64,000 bases of DNA from Rickettsiales bacterium UBA4270 (GTDB taxonomy: Bacteria > Pseudomonadota > Alphaproteobacteria > Rickettsiales > Deianiraeaceae). Made by a program: the position numbers and the translations under genes. The DNA lies in contig DGWA01000011.1 in the NCBI GenBank assembly GCA_002395105.1, positions 18,314 through 82,313 on the forward strand. Direction: 5' to 3'. A model generated the notes under the pieces. That model worked only from the letters and a program-made list of their open reading frames with translations, was not told the DNA's origin and searched no databases. Each line of letters begins with the position of its first letter. Positions within the stretch are counted from its first letter, which is position 1. Positions 37,401 through 37,957 of this stretch are shown piece after piece.

Positions 37401-37799
37401 TTGATATTTTCGTACCCCATTTTTGTAGAATTCTTCTCCTTTTTGTTTTTTATCATCCTTAAAAAATATTTTACTAATAATATTACCTTCACGATCAACT
37501 TTCTGTATATTTCCTTGTCTAAGACTGTCGTTTTTTTTTACATGTAAATTATCAGTTTTAAATTTTACTTTTTCTTGTTTAGAGAACGAAGGAGTGTTAA
37601 CATTTATAAATTCTACTGGTTTTATTTCATTTCTATAATTTTCATCGTTTTTATCGTTTTTATCTAAAAATTCTTCTGTATCATCGTCTGCATTCTTAAT
37701 GTCATCATCAATCTCTTTGTATTCATTTTTGTTATAAAACGATGTTATTCCTGTTGCAACTGTTAACAATAAAAACGTCACTAATAATACAGGCGTCAT
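4446..37799 (-). CDS. Giant 11,117-residue MORN-repeat protein with C-terminal USP-type deubiquitinase domain
   Basis: This single uninterrupted frame of 11,118 codons encodes a protein of about 1.3 MDa (estimated at 115 Da per residue). Residues 3-21 form a hydrophobic anchor or signal without a basic n-region, followed by an acidic Asp/Glu/Asn/Lys-rich stretch. MORN units start near residue 100 (for example KYEGQYRGGLRHGLGKLY) and recur throughout (EHGLGKKTYEKDNVYEGNF, IVYLGDFKDGEYDGEGEL, KHGYGYVINDND). Between them are diverged units of the same strand-Gly-strand type and a YD-like stretch (residues about 6,100-7,900). An internal hydrophobic hairpin lies at about 4,764-4,783, Gln-rich inserts near 2,875-2,898 and 3,413-3,440, and a coiled coil near 9,350-9,566. 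A C19 deubiquitinase domain lies around residues 10,255-10,600, then a helical tail. It is probably a surface or secreted host-interaction factor; function is inferred from the domains. Confidence 0.93.
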   Translation of the reverse strand: MTPVLLVTFLLLTVATGITSFYNKNEYKEIDDDIKNADDDTEEFLDKNDKNDENYRNEIKPVEFINVNTPSFSKQEKVKFKTDNLHVKKNDSLRQGNIQKVDREGNIISKIFFKDDKKQKGEEFYKNGVRKYQGSYKDYEREGDLVKEFYDNGVIKYEGQYRGGLRHGLGKLYAEDEESYFLGTFKYGKKNGRGKTFKNNILIEDGSYSNDLKNGFFQTFYDNGGIRFFGNYKDDKKNGKGKMFDDDGNIVFEGDFLDDNILEGEVCKYQARKEYEYTGNIMNGKEEDEGGSLKVLEDFTLSVKYAGRAYNRKMIGIKLNKGDKVLATFRDGKAETPVIVIKNDGKSFEYYYNRKCIKVTDDIVEDSNIEDEKIRFKSKYFFNGDTSNDFGNSVVNDLENLLNNLGPKKGFDVEKIHKHLGDLNNKGVEKMIHINNNTNQYISEQFENEEVIKTIFNCDQNGNEKSDSTSIEKTLQGLFKKVIIKKQDKELRLTFIPKRYKVKDPFLLRDEFGNIIEEEKRIINSYSSSSFENEVSMLLNDEEYRNEKLLSCTYKNSKDSTYVGTVASFKDKIGIFFEKGEFVESEGDLKLSCNNAEIMSGAYHFKGKYSENDVEGELTIKARYDISEYKDRFFVCNDCFVEDDKLEGKFNKDLNIIYINKDAKIMHNNDGRCYNYIGNKLTLEEVYDNSDLEKDEKKILSLKIKKGVQEENGEILASFAFFKDDGLGRYIGNKLGENFLDFEDQDSKEQIEQGMCNITTYGALFDRICYRNPNPPKIKQQIWVDKNSLKKIYIDNNGGDCYYNNVEYNKKGLTILQKTRCNDKGKTLYSPDYEQEISAIAYGNDNMLKSAARITIDTTSAEDRSKVLFEFYKKQKEEGTLNKEVSESQILKSIKEEGQSATFKNCFERQKQLDIKNAKIKTNGLITISKDKIQCEEILLEDFRDVKQRGIYSGIAYYDDKSNIYDFLSYDGRKEGVEKISEINSPDDLIDNINKLNFTCENAVVKYLNFNEERNQTAEYKGSLRDNKMDGRGQLKNTSSGKLKVKYGVNNYVELQENETIEGTWINSVLDSRRDCCSFSADGLTTKTFCENIEVVGTFSQENKILKAECKNIKQNKLNFSIDFFATSSETEYHVNYENIINRYKKVASIEDNERIENILVGCQQLRFSNKLEAVVDQETVRQNKRLKICRLVVFNPDSRKYNLLIYDEDGRLKNYIKNCDDKGGKIGESECYKYDYDDNNIYLLKKVTKVSKVDGEQMEESFDLSNAQDALTVEQNNIPYDFDLEQYRIISHFTKKADGSIKGIKYDAENSLCKGTFSSNGMLNGKNCTKKYSCGLELKSEFAQGKPVNKCNIRFNENAEQNNGQELSLFSRFIKQSEKDTYLADILGTANIENGSDKIKNAEIICNFTKDSFIDFNSNVVVNYQSNDNKKETVIYYRNNRSIEKLVLKYIIVNHQDVLDNITMHVFNNDQWKKTQDLTVSKESDNNKGRRLKKILKEKNKEYCLGLLNNYNIQDDVKIIQSVSRKMDDNGNYIFYNEGNEESKDNGTIEIFDRACRVLYGADGYDIDNNDFSNLTLHKIKYNKKDEDLTNNDIDGYNKDETTFEIEEYKVYKYEDTASYNGLTIDYHTSDGDSENLKQFIDNELDANKKVEGKYLFSKQAEDSETVKSIRQCFDLNFKEDIVKESDKLFLDKKFKNDFFITEKDVMIKENDDEGQIQNRHYILKYRNFFTLNNLTDNKFLFKGYEDIFDDGSVLFNGDIYDSEIHYKGIASQTAFQDGGTLKSNNPDFEYKGPFQLYGAHGVAQEFKIKKEQPFTLYGYEEDTSLAKLLKFIGNNGVFNINDSPSIIFKVDVEGEAGHCNFHKGNIDTTKENIFKADDFLLKFNKDSASVSYKDTDNSTIEVSFSNGILEKYNKKSTDNRNRIITTEISRKKPDNVGKFIEEFIQKNGNKVSDERKIFSTIRNGEEKITKQSLYCNNKGLANDEGGNILDHGGEIEFEYDNNTIKKAIFKYREENPSEISEKYAINEEVEKAYKMACNKNNELTEYSKTISKLENKQFLNEKNTKINDDTTVEAFNKKSCSDDYIYAKVKKEDEYCKGEFYTYNKEGEKIEYYSGKSLLFLDDSLYQGKGTLKKKITLGKPNITCNVTLDGTFNKGVFKQGTCTYENLGYLVEGKFSNLQLMGEQMVSVKSTSHPASIVFENDDNFNSFFIGSNGLVKLKKDVINEINKERHYSWRMDFQCSGAKINGKKLLLIKEYKTRDNQDEYCVDIVKYQFVRGTIEKNVLRVELKKHNVDNTKKTIKRFVSLSKYNECKNSANETIFKKCYVKYFARQGKKLEQYDQQICQQFTGVNPNDQLFEDEGIEFNKLRDFVVDTVIEFPKIELHGGIKYQLDESNRPSYTKYNNLGKCDIKITDVDIEKEKTSSTSKLLLCEVDEQSYLKNLKLFGCTEGLRLSDIKKENLGNEVPTEIKAYGTIREYNLSESQENAINDVMSRDVTHSSSSRDIQGLKIKENDVEITKIMKNNNNGVLEGYNLDTEKKIFYVGTFKYKKDGKVCIDGEKCEIVYENSFYQGETSEGKEHGLGKKTYEKDNVYEGNFSAGRHRGFGRITVGHNQGCDICVTSDDSNKCKAFLNFLTNNELTKNYVEKKDDKNSLNCFCLKKGCTINATFSKDFTIDVSQKITLQLPDNIAVTYNNGECTLLQLDNDKKVKEISKYKNGKLLFKYSVGNNGCEVSTLSSEDQKNIKDGIPSGTIIDFKIENILKAVPFDKCSQVYKNTLVGDIITRRGKDTYDQTGYVNTNYNNANGTKTNTVTTFFCNQDYKLGDSNDLLVSLTEKYTKEDNAGKLNITLKTNKEQYAYIYDDISQDLEQSQLTVPAQHAQPVQQQASVAQESTSVIEKYYNLEYYKYKIKDVKNITVGIDYGKFKLLAKRCKDDGNNITGFCFKTTDPDEVFFDREICNSKSTLKHIKYYDYKGTYNNDDIDPMKFNGTEQGKREIILLQKTKVGELERDIGGVLTTHECKFNKNMQVHDDNGTEKMCDGRLYKGPFKYDCRCGEGTIEYFDSDVLLLGIPIVKYDEAKSGRYMFKGSKVTLKFKNNSYVSGDNQKITITSKYFEDNHQDNNCWYTETIDEQKTAEEEGAEVYYISERKVYYSDEGGNRTEKIKRYIKGRDNEITEEKLYDINEHITLHKKQIAPEQYDTVEFTAIGPNPGDIKVKSAFYKCDYNGNPTNTSSQEFDYIYDGNSHEINKLLLTTYCEAEEEIVNNNAGSNVENEEQEINLENIDTEQRQITVGNVRIQVFKPDAQKDSNGYLTDTKRLDKDILTNIEQDIQKTKKDKVILTGDYTQEGEIIKGKKIEKKIIYKGKFEDDKKGGYVLNDDNGEINFELYKYKGNVKSDKPIGVGSYNFDVRQVNNIVPANVVQQQVPIAQQQLQIKDKDNGVVKFDVTGFTMVKGNWTDNLTFDISKRLIMEKHKFKRFVKNDTSIEVNFNEGGKIVNLYIKDVKTNRTKSYFEFADEGLKVEDIKNILGSDNNDIDLQQGVVFIKKKATLKENGKYDIIEYNRYGKACKKIFNAEDEKGQNFEKVFEAIYVPENSNKPKFIFVKNAADILTEVYKLNSSINLDLESIDNNTELSMMSNICLQATQINTEGIDINNYRDLLKNYTFKGLEENEDCKLEGDFVFDETNSEFLINGNDCKKTYKKYNIIYEGEFKQGKEDGSGKLHTLVKDASTNTAGNEDLDMTVPLAGFNFGLSEEEKKIFDFINFNKNKSYCLTGTWKEGKLTIDDFVLTEKNSLSNKFSIYNYNNSNCILKSEIYDVAGKGNCEVSKIHNDYVNKSTTRNNLIVNQITKKKFNLVLQKFFFEEQLQFRSRISDTMGTSNEVRGRYSNIDATFKQNYKEVYLKSCLKKSSNEKYEQMLYNTDDTTLSHTKNIPLGEDRMPQINSEEAERVEYLYNKGKTYGFKINTKNKITHIFFDNFLNNGKYFEINDNIDYVPEKYQFVVNGDKKYKCSLYLEQQINSTEFKGKVIDLKGNKYEGTFNCRYEMDKLTSVKNDKINNIKNTISNVERNFSYIQYAKDKYGIVDLPIYNFGLPNGEMQVIYANGDRYDGKMSCGLKHGDGIYIVSKAKRLDVLDDKIFPHNKKYKPGDTVKCKFCYDYIDNIGNKDISIGRKEDNSYNVEQKKNDTVITEGYDISENEHKLHYILKTDVNSVVKDLRFFGDICNDLPDDVKITDDIMFDGSGGNRGTIRNKNRRVSLQIEKGSDDTFVLRKYNDQGKLNLLYKFKGNFNFKNAKSFIKNCKDNLVEFFRNNKGVKYEIQNDTNTDEIIINTMNYNDQKMKKTFMKKRCSDTNYKFDSIIKPSKVSGEFGIKDDEYVVYKQTEKDLNSGEIVGSFEEGESNYFSKDVQFNSAHKVIVAKLKSSYSVFDNCEIKTRVKEENFRLVKTGQAEIKGEGFDIKANFIDNKLSGQILCLFNENNVDLLKDFIYKQTEHSNDAVIKDIIKELSDYQKCNSTLPIKFIFQASNDRIDIKQEIAIEFPNGIHLNYEGTMKTETTRYDGYRVYKYSDEKQKYEVLNDFRGDGKNFTNIVESDDFKKYETCQDSVIKSVEIHSKVNNGIKKYDFNYDNSSEEYTDITRIDKDGKKECFEIAKEADILFNNNNERVDKYFGNDLDRLKINDKLNKNSKISSYLSYDISSNQYSGYVNKQDSYSEGKFDKNKQLIEGKLQQKDITYQGKFSGNNIIEGTVQVNSKKMDIIKTIAGAFAGAISLPVLGVTYLARELTKKVKHSNGNIEITGSFDKDRGNLKKGVVKLPGDKERFYAELNNENKFDANSLYIEVKDKNANVINFFKDKNGNFVNAVISLDDNGNFKKLEILYSDNKKDVYEFCSNNDSGLLLSNNDINIRDKIEIYDQIEQLIKNAVFDPSANKNLRIKNMVIAQQRREYDRDKLKTFEFPVTNGTHADNNVKDYYKADFEYDGSKKLKGIKIDTKDNEIFICCNNAPDTQGGAFTEEELENIDFGYYIEKIKNEVDTEKICACLVKEKANSKISGHIKKDGKKFVGDEFITKTDVNDLDINKYLIKTGCIECDNQTIQTSKDNENHDNDGYFDKGVLKQGKINITSKTDNLQIDDSLNVKLKKDDILEGFFKNDKLDATKKYTIEHKNEDTIQIDIHEGNKCSQSTYSKKYELQRIIHKEGNTKEITADFKSIDKKRRFVSKIEEDIKKYATFKSDNDMLIKACEKQGDNSTITTVFNIGLIDSITKKNASSNVEYLIKNIKYKYDNTTDNSEDKSNYPTQATKEENGNVIVQLYSNENNVDLGHKVFKEFSEKNGGSFFCIGHLKKTGENVYSGIRYYDGLVEEGEFDFSFNLVKGVKVSLDFFKLFKSQNNEKQQNGQAHDNIMTSETIKNVKLDSNCKNAYAYVVENGHNVEYLNKDFHYKGTFSGTKISQGKLKVLSENFVICNKITSFYNLLRTDKVVNIKIDKDTEIDGSFKEENDKYIVNGDFSTSCIDSGAGSKTIKQYRGGNLVSSTSRPRKNNGVPQLNLDSIVYKYSVIKEGKVSHILVFDKSKNGETLENIKKNFNLSLDDSYIASALDLSSADFKQYRVARIIYPDPQDVNKFNMDEYGIEGRIKHEIKNCDQNGNKVEGDFTEIEYDDSNNKNLIKKCTKQSKNQTGTIIEKHEEYSVVSTRDEQKSNVEGKTASLTKIDAKQKVLTSFEKTCESDNKWKCKGFVSIEDNSNYYLYDGDFDFDGDSFYIKRGKKYLGGKIIYNGEFKSVKTNGKVEFTRNGKGEFYVYNNKSCEIQAKSGPNITVTDRNFTIIGEWEQDKLISDQEYTIIANARGGINVKIIKGTQTITQKYTRDLGGNMTLKCLMLEDTDNANKKNTCMINFSENGVNSDAIGVNSVKSLLEQGMYYKDNACMNKISSIVCYDDNKKWYKYVSYDKKGKINKFIENCSFSGEKTNESEETLLEMDKNGEIIKACRHNSDGLCTIQEFWNKADKDLSGKKPYISGIDSFLGTKKYIKSHIQIDKVKSSNHGIQAQGLCYIDINGDYKIFEGRFSSSETISDDKIPSFVPDTGNIVGNENNEERETAGEEKHSFSYKNGVIEHQVDNLKNKFTLLKYKDYDTGIVNVTDFMLDKCKFKFTGKMKNLNPLKGKLFDNSNGELIYEGEFNENVECEYSGHGQLQYDKKTTYEGDFVRGLFNGQGKLVHKYTDADKKKASEENKELVVLEQGRFRDGDFIEGLRFYDDIIKNNNIFQRTADRVVRNGDGYDIIEKFVISAKDQSQLDSLECDVEDKKVERSIEGSQVKIVSSLDSSKKDFVEVQTEKYLFGSELMIEKQYVFDGEESQIKSIVSKKNKQQHQYNKNGTYFVISSEYGDDSNEYDTVSIFSNVSTTTKEKLKIKNIERKYDLNIFSEKQILKNNFPGFEKYFLPKYSSKVTSYYDKRCYDEETCEYDKSTGIILERKLVQHREKNKDKTYDFIYVTVNNNMFEAQFDGEILISVTKYDTEGRKLKTYNGGKRKIKVKNDDNDSIERLKQAIKEIAVINNISIDYEWDNKEKTVKVIDQGTISSIYKYSDIYNTYIPIFKKTRGNSGLIYSEKKAGEVIGGCNIYGKRICKKKYNNGNVYEETVDDENFKIKETTKDKKGVVLKTVINEFKDKSYKKKVSSTTTTFVSETEFNIETEVNEKVYDNYLLNKHEYKHKKEKDETIKGYRKYLSKDNHSLLCEELYSFKDGIAKLKRFFADCSSVVMQKNDYTLKVSLYPTDSSLVSYFFRYDNNTNAIVATCTEYEIFDQNQAKKNSEFIIYKLKNNDIPKGQLSNIYNSIRDKMSFDDIKKELDYEHKDGIHCIKQNEYQNGTMTKQIEYDDEGREIKLVTYGNKNITTIKEYKDKQKQPCVIYESDTQLKYKKQERDGDKIIKEIYYQGDIKDYKNDNQNHVILSEKDFTYDTQNREVSTVQHDNIKNIYCKTNTEYDTEKNEKYQTVSESSNGEEYVKKYKRTYSMNNDEKPLYDIIFDKIGNEIKKIQYEKDGARIFLLKNKYKPFKELESNNYGLLTKEREIQDNDDGRDIKTKDLFDGNGISTKCERNTGDSIEISGSISNESKIPIEDEDGSISIKAYNQTGVGHIIEYYSNSTGLFKKEIIDSDYHEIQKFEDNKIYLKIIKKNDIVEKEIYYDGSGNVRFTVYYYDDPNVPHIKEENNIKYFYSTDKSLLKTETVDKKDSATITTTTFFNGKKETSKIEIKTEEDDKIKTKVIYGQNKIELTCYDKINNIYYNKIIDLNGGVVIYKQKDATEEEIYIKYTDDVNSEANDYKINKNSGFKLYRKTKYKDNIITSDEVFSANDSYQYVMQLDDKNRIFRKLKKVCLYHNISTLPPEQMMLDEDKTFSYKEDSDEISQAEDKISGITSKYNYKKTGEIEIKCGKSILSCHFANGKKMSVEKKTGKDIVYKKQYIYDNDKLKSITITSNNNQYGSYVENIEYKEDGINIKSRELRKTKKLNNKIYTIVQNIEYDDLNIPKKTVYLYDERQRITRICKYDCFDKLKRVEEFEYIDNNDNITKRTVYSNNIKFVGKKRKITCDKKQVYKYEYDNSLYLSKMTVSEGDESGITEQYEVDKNAGIVKHTKSRETEIYFIVDSFLYTNGKNTNVGEMDSSKLAKKDSDGYNYIYQNDIQYRYRNDENGNKEQQQFLYNEWVDTFKREGNKEIKYDYSNFTMTETTYDENDEIQSKVFYRLEKKNDFTLSQLQKVKFAELINKAKDSSKEDEDENDRFKQLLKNAFDESKTHQNSNFETFLYKYSRNGKIIEKYCSPKKINELKEQRVDLDNDIYNLSNDDDWLLDDGCFSKKKEYKYKDGNINSVKTSFRKDDREDDDRTDYIVMHKTGQAETGKNTYAVKESKLYGTNIFYNIEGEEQLRVDSGEGIIVYEEQTIDGVFGKVLRLTSEKPIESITTGKKDATFKYQDSSKIEYYKESNFLICVNSMGKMVEAFEFDFTIDPLSIFKNNRGVPFKKHYFVEFSDTNNNFIDIKNFFNIIRYDSQHFVKDNKLSFPEENKKSDGKYEITVGQTTVTVDIGDISFFEEVEVPSFTFDDIQNTKSFEYKNCFKQRVGVQVTIGRRNDGKDIIPVEKVVKVNGAKSYDVKYGYDSTKSCLPSTKTTTKYKQAGGEEYKIEEKFVKLNKRCNIDELLIKKNGEQDEKMVFDKHSSFKTKQFFTGIQEYNVIESIDPYDLNIDCLKQDPSSCLSYNYTKGDKNYHVLFRGKNVVRYENFVEQEQQFAGFKEGEKEYKEKTSLEQQELYEKFRARIKDFKIKNGEVDLYEPFGKDKFFSFKGTFKQCLPYSGTIEIKDGYYNYKAKYNAGMETKISETKKIDANTVYKSNEDKKQEVLIERDATNSISYYVGQVKNLHKSGQGTVYNTEYSINCDDLSRAKQGKDVLEKGSYVGGVLEKGVINKRFLMIDGIKCYISGNVTSCIFVGNVYYASGIRRFKEIITTDIRNFQITGDSLTEYHDYDDKQEIKYVGGFMNSLKNGHGKFYSMIDNGTYIGGIKLLFEGSFIKGIFQEGDTYIDKYNGEPVENFTKCKLNVYKEPKTVKNGSISNELSNANIDHDSYVALVKQKFSDLAKKLKKVKIQVINERDIYFGQVEFKQQEDIKDEVKTNETKATKNGYGVVISKYSNYIVYLGDFKDGEYDGEGELYEQGKLVYKGGFKSGKKHGYGYVINDNDVLYKAYFNNGVIDNKKQVIYYYSDGEIDRFYINKSDYKLSVDCTISVGFDQSKLELVKKSECYLNKDMKREGKCTDYFPNGLKRMEGSYKNGIEQGSFEVYSLRKDHNDNEKKLQHTLVYIDFKQGVPVDNGGEEVSFIPVLIELTNKKINEEYSKLLSVNEDYNIYDWFVLDVKSSGNHYYYDFNQNCVLFSKLLNYQELKEICEKGQSNYNLNVYKYFLDEKLRVSYFEGHLPTGEISEILFYNPKYKLIQTTEKTGVFSSIKNIRVEGTVGKDGKTTDYLFGYNKLNTKKLEAAKVLIKDERKKVKDFKSYRSYALLSQKICKNNNNITFEVGYDQSAGKAHELATRLSEDKIGRILLDDKELDIDELSKQIRIAYCTKYYEPQDVPDYEFNDYINKNIYPTGYRKTGDDETYRLEFVVSQDIPKRIYIYNKYGYPTYVGSFIEDEQYSIDDLRRYVKNGFGTEYYEIRNGKTNYLYCKREGKFKNGKPCQDMTFYSKPSEEELTIDLKDAKVPVGKDAEGKDAFVIRKYIRPIIGEVIFKGSCDDEGNYSKGKMFYPETEYKDGKSKVCFEGEFVDGEPYTGKGQLINDLGAVCFDGELREGLKYTGVEYEYQDTKKIKEDSENYKNIKALERKKGLLESSIESLNRKINNLKQDFKQEYLIVVELFDKATKEGKKDYEDGKKLKEKINNFYFVNELYLEKGVKNDDSIFELCNKLSYFKGSFNKTIIEKHVEAIKKVNNEILQKKQEQESKEKEIDTETKKLNQTLTLLAKTNKEKYYFQGQGCSTYKEYKNAMSAFTKNIMKLEKDRKINEKKNQEQIEHEKHILKCYNKEVYEHELSETEKEDRTAIFFNDGKIFDGTYKKDNGVEEYTGEIMDGIEVVQKGTFRVDKKKGLQSEFGNEITKITDNDDSIEYMSYKYQEVGDFNTQKRSILSKEKMLNYDDKKRECEIEFNSFRHTLFSKKVIIKTKGKKQYSFNEDKLLAKETFYLQGRSIPLSRTINSYNGKKLDRVDKYFFQKTLSDDDDEYICLIQRNFFFFDNDNELIGKLTLYQNKSYVDQESMKNDNFSIDLDNDDIDTDFGTSYFTYYKHSINGRCDKYVFKLEDLEFKNYLINNLKEKKIKEQLIKEKVKKGIEDEKFVLGKVAFNKDGTIKEETLSSILEEYSESIYEEERQNLFMNFNDIDTILDGDSNNKRIENPKIVRYEYNKNGICSNKRVFSSLKDYIKGKTNINGDIDGKAVIIAEDGEKEVEYKDGKQIVGYTVEKSLNEKSNESNVYYTGYLIKEKPDGLGEKFIKNKYNNNKIILETGTYKKGKLIKGHQYVKVDKIKPNKTNEIYYAKYAFPGKKKDLPSEIVVFDKATYLKKYTVSGFKRVDGNFIFQGTAFDELKRIDVEFDNGEVQQIYKQNQKETTTTKYKAGTKKRAINKTDSNYNDFFTNPSKQQERDNKLKEDLMNIDISLRKKREEVKHDVEKYMNAKELQEQIKKNQKSINSNEPQENLNAINENYTTFSTKAEYCDFFTDFNGEENTSNTCFFNVVTRAFRNDIIAYKILCNWAKKHLEDENIRVFDENSGYDDSQLMVKNNAFTNSEDKDKEWNNFFMTLYVLISGAHYDSVKGKLLLRLRNAFNKLTDYIYGKQSEQQDPSEYIKPIYEYFVKYIAKTDISSFHSADSKCVEFDCLSGRQLKYKIHNYSSNTDTTVDVNNCEEDVIINYSDLYHNYDILCDESDYKYKFQVKDKKYGDIVCIGNFTVDMNKYKHALSNSSRSFYITKDKKKDFNLEEYHNISEVNRIFLNGEEYVLSGFSKHFGESAERGHYVWYSYKDLKNQNCLCEFNDNHYKEGVEKDTDLQDINLAIYIKRETLDKMIKIGSCKNIDDNTVVQRSKVLYQQQKADVIKKIKDVEKNVILGLKKIFKSLYDAGIVINNNDLPDYFKSTSNISNVFVTEKDTINDDNVFSINDREKVISAFNILKTLFDENNEIETKIKNMSKSYTTQQQEDVRKKLKDIIKNIKELVKPSFADYENVQDICKDIDKSSDKIINNIRGILNVETNITTDDLKKRKKLCIFLYDNDEKNIDQSIKNNCILIKKNEFKKMSSMKQQIQNKISTLCRQRCDDDLLNNFETIDIYYSYKPDAKNISLEINSITNCFGTLVNRSIYLPCNDIRIKFDNKKGIEHVNNVLSSKLNSSNYCFYDYQEEKILTDYECINSCIYTIEVDKDMQDIDLAFDERKFIKYFSFLNEKKYNDEIKKLICLNVDSVNKKNKTRTILDNLNNMDNVKLFLLTAIKYYNIEDLSTRFGAEVLFRKIVDSGAKDDGKVFENFVQSQLNNDTVGKFKEIIKVSSNSTYKQQINNNAPVINMKTIDIIAGNTTNEINTSSV
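6000..7037 (-). other. Ubiquitin-specific protease (peptidase C19) domain inside the giant protein
   Basis: Domain region, about residues 10,255-10,600. The Cys box is SNTCFFNVVTRAF with candidate nucleophile Cys10272 (codon 6984-6986), matching the G-N-T-C-[FY] box of USPs. The QQD box is SEQQDPSEYI (near 6640-6675), equivalent to QQDAxEFL. The His box is RGHYVWYSY with His10554 (codon 6138-6140), followed by CEFNDNHYKE, which fits the third catalytic Asp/Asn of the FDD/FND motif. The Cys-His distance of 282 residues and the box order match eukaryotic USPs. The C-X-X-C zinc pairs found in many USPs are not obvious. Predicted activity is removal of ubiquitin (or a ubiquitin-like protein) from host proteins. 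Confidence 0.85.
9100..9750 (-). other. Predicted coiled-coil segment of the giant protein
   Basis: This part of the giant gene (about residues 9,350-9,566) leaves the Gly/Tyr-rich MORN pattern. It is rich in Lys, Glu, Leu, Ile and Gln with heptad-like spacing, for example LLESSIESLNRKINNLKQDF and ILQKKQEQESKEKEIDTE. It is flanked on both sides by canonical MORN units (GKGQLINDLGAVCFDGELRE before, GKIFDGTYKKDNGVEEYTGE after), so it looks like a helical insertion in the repeat solenoid. Prediction is by eye. Confidence 0.6.
23451..23528 (-). other. Internal hydrophobic Gly/Ala-rich hairpin in the giant protein
   Basis: Residues about 4,758-4,783 read MDIIKTIAGAFAGAIS followed by LPVLGVTYLA, then the basic flank RELTKK. 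This is the only long hydrophobic run noticed after the N-terminal anchor. It interrupts a MORN-like strand pair (GTVQVNSKK before, KHSNGNIEITGSF after). The AGAFAGA spacing resembles glycine-zipper membrane segments. Confidence 0.65.
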
Positions 37800-37856
37800 A
37801 AAAAGACGGATGAGTTTTTTTTAAAAAAAATAAAAAACAAGTTTTTTTTATCATAC

Positions 37857-37887
37857 ATTATAGTTAATTTTTGCTATATTTTTGCAA
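37857..37887 (-). promoter_or_regulatory. Candidate promoter of the giant gene
   Basis: On the minus strand TTGCAA (37882-37887) and TATAAT (37857-37862) are separated by 19 bases, slightly long. The predicted start site would give a leader of about 50 bases before the ATG at 37799. No Shine-Dalgarno sequence is visible before that ATG. The rest of the intergenic space up to the terminase gene is A/T homopolymer-rich without a clear terminator. Confidence 0.4.
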
Positions 37888-37957
37888 AAAAAACAAATAT
37901 CATTTTTAGAAAAAATATCTTCCAAAATTAAAATAAAATTTAATCATAAAAAATAAC

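Noticed and set aside
4446..37799. CRISPR array or tandem DNA repeats within the giant gene
   Set aside because: The periodicity is at the protein level; no identical direct repeats with regular spacers were seen.
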